Shown here in pieces: positions 51,701 through 60,700 of a DNA stretch of 64,000 bases. This stretch comes from Branchiostoma floridae. Taxonomy: Eukaryota > Chordata > Leptocardii > Amphioxiformes > Branchiostomatidae. The notes under the pieces were generated by a model. It was not told the origin of the DNA. It did no database searches and was given only the letters and a program-made list of their open reading frames with translations. The stretch lies in contig NC_049985.1 in NCBI RefSeq assembly GCF_000003815.2, forward strand, positions 20,911,161 to 20,975,160, written 5' to 3'. The translations under genes were made by a program, and so were the position numbers. Positions within the stretch are counted from its first letter, which is position 1; each line of letters begins with the position of its first letter.

Positions 51701-54700
51701 TTCTGCTCGATATGTTACTATACATCACATTCACCCATTTGATAAATGACGTTCCGAAGTTAAAGAATCTCAATGCTTCAATGACAAAGTCCCACCTGAT
51801 ACTATCGAAAGCTTTTTCGTAGTCAGTTACAAAAATGAGTCCAGGTTTTTGTTCTTTCTCGTATATCTCCATTATTTCTAAAATTCTACGGATTCCATCA
51901 CCTATATATCTGCCTCGTATAAACCCGTTTTGGTCATTATGAATTAGTTTGTCCAATACTTTTCGAACTCTTAAAGCAAGGCATTTAGAAAGAATTCGGA
52001 CGTCACAAGACAAAAGGGTCAGCGGACGCCAGTTCCTTAAGAGAGATGGCTCTTTATCTTTCCCATTTGCATCTTTTTTGAGAAGGAGTGATATTAAACC
52101 TTCTTTCTGGGTGGAGGACATTTCTCCATATGTATAGGCGTAATTAAAGCTTTGTAACATCGGTTCTTTAACTTCATAAAAAAATACTTCATAAAATTCC
52201 ACCGGAATGCCATCAAGTCCTGGGGATTTCTCTTTCTCAAAAGACTTGATCGCATTTCTTAATTCTATTTCTGAGATTAATCCCTCGCATTGCTGTCTTT
52301 CTTCATTGGAAAGCCGATTTTGGTAGTCTTTCGGGAAAAAAGATTGACAGGTTTCTTCTTTAAGTGGAATGGGATGATTATGAAAAGAATATAGTGAGGA
52401 GAAGTATTCTATTTCAGCTTGTAGAATATCAGTGGGATCCGTTAAGGTACGCATATCTGTAGTTTGAAGTTTTAAAATGTTCTTTCTCACATAGTTCCTA
52501 TGAACTAGTTTCAAAAAATGTATTGAACACTTTTCTCCAGTCTCCATCCAACGACATCTTTTTAGAAAAAATTGATTGCTCTGCTTTTTCACGATTCAAC
52601 GCCTCAAGTTCTTTTTGTTTATTTTCATAAAATTCAAGAAATTCTTTAGAGGGGGAGGGGTTTCGATCCAATCGGGACTTAAGTTTGTTTATTTCAATAT
52701 TAATTTCGTTTTCTTTGTCATTGCGCAATCTTTTTTCCAAGAAGAATATCGGATGGAATGTCCTCGAATACAACATTTAAGTGTATCCCAAAGAATGTGG
52801 GGTTCTGCAGAGCCTTTGTTATGTTTTAGAAAGTCATTTATAAAGTCACGGGTTTTTTTGATATAATTGGGGTCGGATAGTAATGTTGTATTTAGCTTCC
52901 AATAACCACGCCCCCTCTGGTATTCGGACAAAGTAATTGATATTGATACTAGGTTATGATCTGATCTTAATTTGCCTCCTATTTTTGCATTGGATATCTT
53001 CGGGAGCATTAGGAAAAGGAGATTAGAAAGTAATCTATTCTGCTGGCCTGTTGGTTTCGGCGCCATGTATAGCGAGCTATGTTAGGATTTTTATATCTCC
53101 AAATGTCTACAAGATCGAAATTATTTATCATATCGGATATTTTCTCAAACGCTCTGGGATTGTAACTAAGCCCTCTTTTTCCGGCCCGATCGATATCCGC
53201 ATCTAAAACAGTGTTAAAATCACCCACTATAACAATATTGTCCTCGCTAGTCTGTGAATTTAACTGCTCTTTGTCCACATCTTTATCATCTCTTAATTTT
53301 TGAATAGTGCATTCTATCCCTTCGAAGAATTCGGGACTGTCCGAATTAGGTGCGTACAGGTTTACGAGAAAAAATCTTAGACCTCCAACCGAGATATCTA
53401 AAATGAACCAACGCCCTTCAGTATCGATTGTCTTTCTGTGAATTTCATAATTCAAATCCTTTTTAAAAAGGATTAAAACTCCCTTGGTATTACTCGTCGC
53501 GTGACAAAAACACGCCGTACCGCCCCATTCTGAAGTCCAATAAATCTCATCTTTGGGCACAGAATGCGTCTCTTGCAGGCATATAATGTCTTGTGGGCTT
53601 TCAGACAACCAGTTTAAAATCTCCCTCCGTTTTCTACGATCCGCAAACCCATTGCAGTTATAACTAGCGATTTGTAGCCCTTCTTTAATCATCATGTTAA
53701 TTTTTTTGGAATTTTACTCAAAATTGTTGACAGAGTAGAAAGGAGGGCGGCATTTGTTAAAGACCGGTGGAATGCCTCCATACAGCTGAGTATTGATAAG
53801 CTAATTATGCAGGATTTCCGCCCAGTCACCGGGCACCTGCGGCTGTTTATAAGGGAGCCCACAAGTAGGTGTATGTACAACATAATCAAATCAACCAAGT
53901 AAACATAACATAACATAATGATAAAGAAGTGTCTCTACTAGTGGGAAATGGATCCGCGATCCCCTGCCCACCAGAAGTCTTTGACACCTGATAACCAACA
54001 AAAGCATAATGTAAACATAATGATATATATGCACCATCTCAGATGGGCATCGACGTAATATAAATCTACGATCATCCTGAGCATTATCTAATATACACGC
54101 TTATAATATACTAGACAGTGCACATATCATACTATCACTCACAACCAAGGTATTGTTGTCTTAATTACTTATTGCCAATTATGCTTTCCTCGAATCAAGT
54201 TAGATAACAACTATGTGATGGGTGTGAAGTTTTAGATCGATACTCGGCTGTCCAAACCTAAACTGTCCAAGAGCTATCTACTTTTAAAATATTGTGGGCT
54301 TCCCTATTAAAACATCGTTTGTTTACGCTAAGTTACCTTTTAATACGATATTTCCACATGAAATTTGTGAAACATTGTATCAGCAAGTATTAAATTATAC
54401 ATGATGTAGTATCCGTTACAGCGTCTTTACTTCAAAGTTACTTACCGACTATGGGGAAACACCATGCGTCCCAGGTAGACCTCCAAGCACACATGTTGAT
54501 CTTAGCCTCTCCACAGCCCTCCCTGGGGGGACAAACATGCAAGTTATACAATCATGTAAAGGAGACGTTGACAGTTCGTTTGTGCGTTCTGACACAGCTT
54601 ATTCATACGTTACCGAAGGGTTATCATCGTATACCCTGCATGGAATGGTCACATTGTTCATGGCATGAACAACGTGACCATTCCATGCAGGGTATACGAT

Positions 54701-57700
54701 GATGACCCTTCATGCAGAAGACATAGTGATTCTACGTACAAAAATCAAAGTCTGTTACTGTCATAAGCTACGCCATGCTAAGAGCATAACGTAATTACTG
54801 GCATACTACAGGTTACATTACAAACAATATACGAGGGTAGGTCAATTATTAGAGCATGTAGCATGATGAACTGTAATATGCGTGTAGTCACTAACGAGAT
54901 GAAATTTTACCCAAAGTCAAACAATCTCCATGTTTTGTTCAGACGTCTATAATTCGAAACTCAGACATATACCAACCTGGCTATCTGTGTTGGATAACCA
55001 GCGTTTCTGTTCGATAGCCACCCGCATGCACAGTAATCCAACCCGTTCTTCCAGGCATCTTCCAACTGTTTATAGGAGGCTAGGGTAGCACCCTTCTCTG
55101 CGCACGCTTGTCTTGCTTCGTCGAAATTGTATTTGTATGTACCTGCTGGTGACCGCTGAGGAAATATCCCTCCTGCAGAAAATAGTTCATTGTGCCAGAT
55201 TACTGAAATATCTATCTACCAGTCTATCTATTGTCAATAAGGATTCTGCATGTAGGCGTTGGTTAAGATGATAAATGAATCAAATGAAACAATTATGGTC
55301 TCATTGATGTATTACTCCGAGTGGGTACCCTAGAATAGATCCGAGCCAAAACATAAACGGCTGCATGGACGCGTGTTTTTAGCGGTGAAAAATTCCCTTT
55401 TAGCTAGCGGAACTGATCTCAAAAGTTAAATTGGTGACAGCTTGTATGTAACTGAAGAAATTAGCAAGTAAAGTTTTGCAGCCGCGCGCTAGGTCCGAGG
55501 TACACAGTTGTACACTAGCAGTGAAAAGATGCCTATTTTTGGGATTGACTAATGGTAGTTTGTAATTGCTTTAAAAAAAGAACCTATGTATAGTTCACGT
55601 TGGTAATGTTTTCCCACGATATAGGGTAAATGCGCTCAATATAGAATGAAAAATGCTAAAATTTTACGTATCTTCATTATGAACGCGCCCATGTAAACCA
55701 CGAATTATAACATAGAAGTCTATGGGAAGACAAAATTCATCAATGAGACCTTAAAACAAGAAGGCAACATTTGCGAGGAATTACAGCACATTTCAACAAT
55801 CTCCAACCCCATGGAAACAATGGACTGCTACAATTATAGTGAATTTTAAAAGAAATCAAGGCCGTTCCAGAACGGACTCTTCTTGAGGCACTTTCAGTAA
55901 AAATGGACCAGTTAAAAACACCTTCACTGAAAAAATGAACTTCGTATATAATCACCCTGGTCGAAAGTTGAATTTAAAAAAAATCATGACACGCGAGAAT
56001 GGTAATACCAACATGCAAAATGAACAAAGTCAAAGCACGGTCCTAGTAAAACAGTTGAATTTTGAATCACTGCCCCATTCCAAAATTGAATTCTAAAAAA
56101 TCCCCCCTCCATGCAAGAATGTACTCTCCTAGCGACACATCTATGTACAGTGGAATAATCCCAAAACGCTCCCTCTAAAATGACTTCACCCAAGTCTAAA
56201 AAAAACTTCCCCGGGGCCCATACATGAATGGACTTTTTCAGATGACATATCTTTGGATGAGAAATGGCCCAATACGTATACCTCCAAACAAACCATTTTG
56301 AGGTAGTGTATGCGTTTATAAGGTTTGAATAAAGCCCTGTTGCCAGAGGTCCCCAGTACCCCTTTACGAAGCTTCAGATCAATTGAATCAATCAAGCTAC
56401 CTCATTGGTTGGGCATTTTATTGAATTAGCGAGGGGCACTTGGACTGTCAGCAAAATCCAAAACTAAAACAAAGTTACAAATCATTTTGTGGTGGTTTAT
56501 AACTAAAAGCATACATGGATCCTTTGCATAAATGTCTAATACACCCAAAGAGAGTAAAACGAAAATGCCTGTGAAAAATCCTTGGAGCGCGCCGATGTCA
56601 TCCAATAAATTTGCTTGCTGTGGCCTAAAGTCCATCAAAGCAAGACTCCCCCTCTACCAGCTCTTATTCATAACTAGAGTTTGGTGACCTCATACCTTCA
56701 TGAGATATTTAGAGATATTTGCATATTTTACATATTTCACACATACACACATGGATATTTCATGGAGGCAATAATAACAAAATTGTTGCCTTTGAAAGTT
56801 GTCTTCCTCACATTTTTTTCATTTTAAATCATATTTAGGATAAACCTGTTCTCCAACTACAGCTCTTTTGCATATCAATCCACAGCTAGGATATAAAAAC
56901 TTTCTCCAACGAGAGAATTTGTCTAGTGTCACTGACGAAAAACGACGGATTTTGTTTGAAACGTCTGACCGTTTCCAAAATCATATCCGGTTGCTGGAGT
57001 AACTGTGCGTTTGGACGTATCTTATTACCTGGATGTCTAATCTTGTCATTGACGGTTACCAGCTACCATTGCGCCGTGATAGAAATCGACACGGAGGGGT
57101 GTTCTGGTTTACCTTTCGACCTGGATTCCTTTAAAAAGGCGGGTCGATCTCGAGCCCCAGTTATTTGAATCTATTTGGATTGAACTCAGAGTTGAATAAT
57201 TCAAAGTTCTCTTTTCTGTTTACTATCGCCCTCCGGGTCAGGACGCTGCCACAGTTAATGAGTTTATGGATTCCCTCTCAAACTCGGTACAGCTGGCCAG
57301 AGAGTCACACCCTGACGCAATTGTCATAGTTGGGGATTTTAATGCTAAACACCAGCAGTGGTGGCACCTCGACCAAACTACATCTGTTGGTGCCAAATTA
57401 TTTCAGTCTACGCAGCTTCTAAATCTTACCCACATAATCAACGAGCCAACCTGTGACTTATCTCAGAATCCCTCTCTTATTGATTTGATATTTACTGATG
57501 CATTTAATTACGTAGATAAGACATCAATATTGGCACCTTTATCAGGGTGCCACCATAGCCCTACAATCTGTTCTATGTCATTCTCTGTGTATTTTCCCAA
57601 ACCTTATTCACGTATCGTTTGGGACTACAGGAACATTAACTTTGATAAGCTATCCGAAATCGCGGCAGCTCCTATTTTTCCGAAAGTCAAAAAAAAAAAA

Positions 57701-60700
57701 AACACCGCACCTTCCATTCAGAAAATTTTCATAATGAAATTACATGAAGCCATTCAACAATTTCCACTACAACTAGGTCTAAGTACCGATATAAGCTCCT
57801 TGTGAACTAGAAGTACCTACATTTGCTCGGGAAAAAATACATCACTTTTCTTTCCAGTACAGTGAGAGAAATGTTGCCACAATAGACATATGGCCACTAT
57901 AGAAAAAATGCTGATCTATTGACAAAGAGCAATAAGTTACACATAATTTAAGTACCCACTGATCTTTATTCATTTAAAAATTGCACATGTAAGCCAATTG
58001 TTTAGATTTACAGTTTAAATAATTATTACGGGAAATATCGCAAATTGATGAGGAAATAATCATTTTCGTCACTGTCAAACCTACGCATCAAAACTAAACG
58101 CAAACTGGCCAATTTTCCCGCGTTTTCCGCCAAGTAACATTTTCTCCATTGTCTCAAGTTCTCAACTAACCCAATGACTAACCCTACCAAAAGTCAACTC
58201 TGCCAAAAATGATTGATATCGCCATGCAGAATGTTGGTTAATTCAACGACAAAGACTTGTATTCTAACAATCAATGCTTGCGTACGTATACCGTCTGCTA
58301 CCGCTCAAATGACCCTGCCTGAACTCCAAATCCTCGCAAATTACGGGCAAAGGGTGACATATGGCCTCTGTTAAGCTGTAATATGCATGTGTTTCTGTCT
58401 GTATATACGGCATTGGAAGCCAGCTTATGAATATTAATTAGCATTCGCCTTCATCGGCGCTGATTGGCTGGCTCTTTAAATTCAATTAAATCTCGCTAAA
58501 GCCTAGGCTGCCACAGGTGTGTGGGGTCACTGGAGTTCACGGCAGGAAGCCGAAAAAAAACCAATTTCCCCTCAGAAAAGCGCTGAAATTAAGCATTTTA
58601 AAGTAGTTTATGCCCAAAATTTTACTTGGATCATTTCACCAACTATCTAACGCCTATCTACACCAAATGTCAGGTCATTCCATGGTAATACCAGGCACAG
58701 TGGGCCAAAATATACCGCTTTGGTCAAAACATGACATTTTAACCTCAATAAAATCATTTTAGAGGCAGATATGAAAAAAAAGAACTAAATCAAACTGGCC
58801 AATTTTCCCGCGTTTTCCGTCAAGTAACATTTACTTGATTGTCTCAACTACCCCCACCAAAGTCAACTCAGCCGAAAATGATTGAAATTGCCATGCGTAA
58901 TGTTGGTTAATTCAACGACAAAGACTTGTATTCTAACGTTCAATGCATGCGTACCGTCCGCTACCGCTCAAATGGCCCTTTCTGAACTCCAAATCCTCGC
59001 AAACTACAATTTTAAACCGGGCAAAGGGGGACATATGGCCACTGTAAGGCTGTAATATGCATGTGTTCCTGTCTGTTTCTATGACATTGGAAGCCAGCTC
59101 ATGAATATTGGTAAGTATTTGCATTTCTCGGCGCTGATTGGCTGGCTCTTTAAATTCAATTAACTCTCGTTTAAGCCCAGGCTGCCGCAGGTGTGTGGGG
59201 TCACTAGAGTTCACGGGAAGAGGCCGAAAGAAAACCAATTTGCCCTTAGAAAAGTGCTGAAATTAAGCATTTAAAGTAGTTTATGCCCAAAATTTTACTT
59301 GGATCATTTCACCAACTATCTAACGCCTATCTACACCAAATTTCAGGCCATTCCATTGTAAGACCTGGGTACAGTGGGCCAAAATACACCGTTTTGGTCA
59401 AAACATGACCTTGAAACCTCAATAAAATCATTTTAAAGGCAGATATGAAAAAAAATGAGAAAAAAGACATAAGGGTATTAGCCCACTCTACCCTTGTGCC
59501 GAATTTCAGATCAGTCGGTCCAGGAACGACGGAGCTGATTCGATTTGAAGATTTGACAGGAGAAAGAAAGAAGAAGAAACATTACGGGTCCAATATATTT
59601 TACCATAGTATGTATGGCTGAAATATGAAAAGTAGACACGGAACTAGAGTGGCAAAATAGTGTTTTTTTTTAACAGGAAAAATGAATATCAAATCAAGTC
59701 ACCGTGGTAACAGCTGCTGGCACCCGCGTTGCTGGTCATCCATCTAGAACAGCTCTGACAGCTGCTGGCGCCGCTGCGCGCGCTGAACTGTCCGGCCGGA
59801 CACTGTGTACAGGAGCCCGATCCCGAGCTGCTGTACTGACCAGCTGGACACTGCCCACAGCCGGTCCGGTCCTGATTACTGTAGGTCCCTGCTGGACAGA
59901 TCTCCTCCAACTCGTCACCTCGCTCACACTTGTAGCCAGACCGACACTTGTCACATTGGAACGAATCATCACCTAGTGTCGGGAAGGGGGGTTGCGGTGG
60001 GGGCACGACAGGCCATCTTTAGTCATGTACAAGCAATCACTACCTACATTTAAACACCAGCCCTTCATTATTTTCAAACGGTTATGAGAAGAATCCGAAC
60101 AAATGTATCAGAGTAGTTTTAGAACCCATGTTTTAGATTAGTCTTAGAAACCATCTCAATGTCACCATGATTGTGTATTGTATTACGACGTTTGTTTCTG
60201 TATGCCTGTACTTAGCTCGATAGGGTATGAATGTGCAATAAAGGCTATTGTTTATTTATTTATTTATTGATCTTTAGGGTAGTCCCTTCAGTTAACGTAG
60301 TAACTGATTTCCAAGGGAGCCCTATATACATGTTCGCACATGTTCGCAAAACGACGGGTTATACCGCCCCTTACGTTGTGACACACCCGTCCGGGTGAAT
60401 GATGTAGATCATGTGGCTGATACGAGACAGAGGTTCGCCAGGCCTCCATCCGGGTGATTTGAAGTGAATCACCAACTTCCGACAGAAGGATTTGCACCAA
60501 CGCACACCGCACCATCGCACGTGTGGGGGTTATCTAACTTTCATGGGGTCTGGCTCTCCCCATACACGGGACCTCCATTTAACGTCCTATCCGAGGGACG
60601 ACTCATTTTTTACTTGAGTAAAGTGAGGGAAGTCGTGTAAAGTGCCTTTCCCAAGGGCACAAGACCGGCAACACGGCAGGTGGATTCGAACCGGCGACCT

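Larger units (their letters stand above)
49709..54051 (-). mobile_element. L1/Tx1-type LINE, about 4.3 kb, nearly intact ORF2
   Basis: It lies between the two Link-exon duplications. On the minus strand an AP endonuclease domain (53695-53009; SYNCNGFADRRKR, CLQETHS, VIVGDFNTVLDADID) is followed through three frame changes by a reverse transcriptase ORF (52592-49878; KSPGLDGIPVEFY, NWRPLTLLSCDVRILSKC, QYADDTDF, then a zf-RVT-like C-terminus with CSLCGEDDEIAKHLFWNC). Upstream there is only about 340 bp of non-coding 5' sequence and no ORF1, so it is 5'-truncated or its ORF1 is absent. The 3' end is T-rich on plus (poly(A)-like). Confidence 0.9.
54052..55595. repeat. Segmental duplication copy 2 (Link exon pair)
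   Basis: A near-identical copy of 48231-49708. It differs by scattered single bases, a 9-bp in-frame deletion in the second Link exon, a 3-bp insertion (ATGATGTAG for ATGTAG) and an added inverted duplication at 54616-54710. Beyond 55595 it continues into unique sequence where copy 1 meets the LINE. Confidence 0.95.

Noticed and set aside
52576-52866. Plus-strand ORFs inside the LINE (also 51574-51822, 51949-52137)
   Set aside because: Antisense to the well supported LINE ORF2.
59704-60053. Plus-strand ORFs opposite the GCC2/GCC3 exon
   Set aside because: Shadows of the cysteine-rich minus-strand exon.
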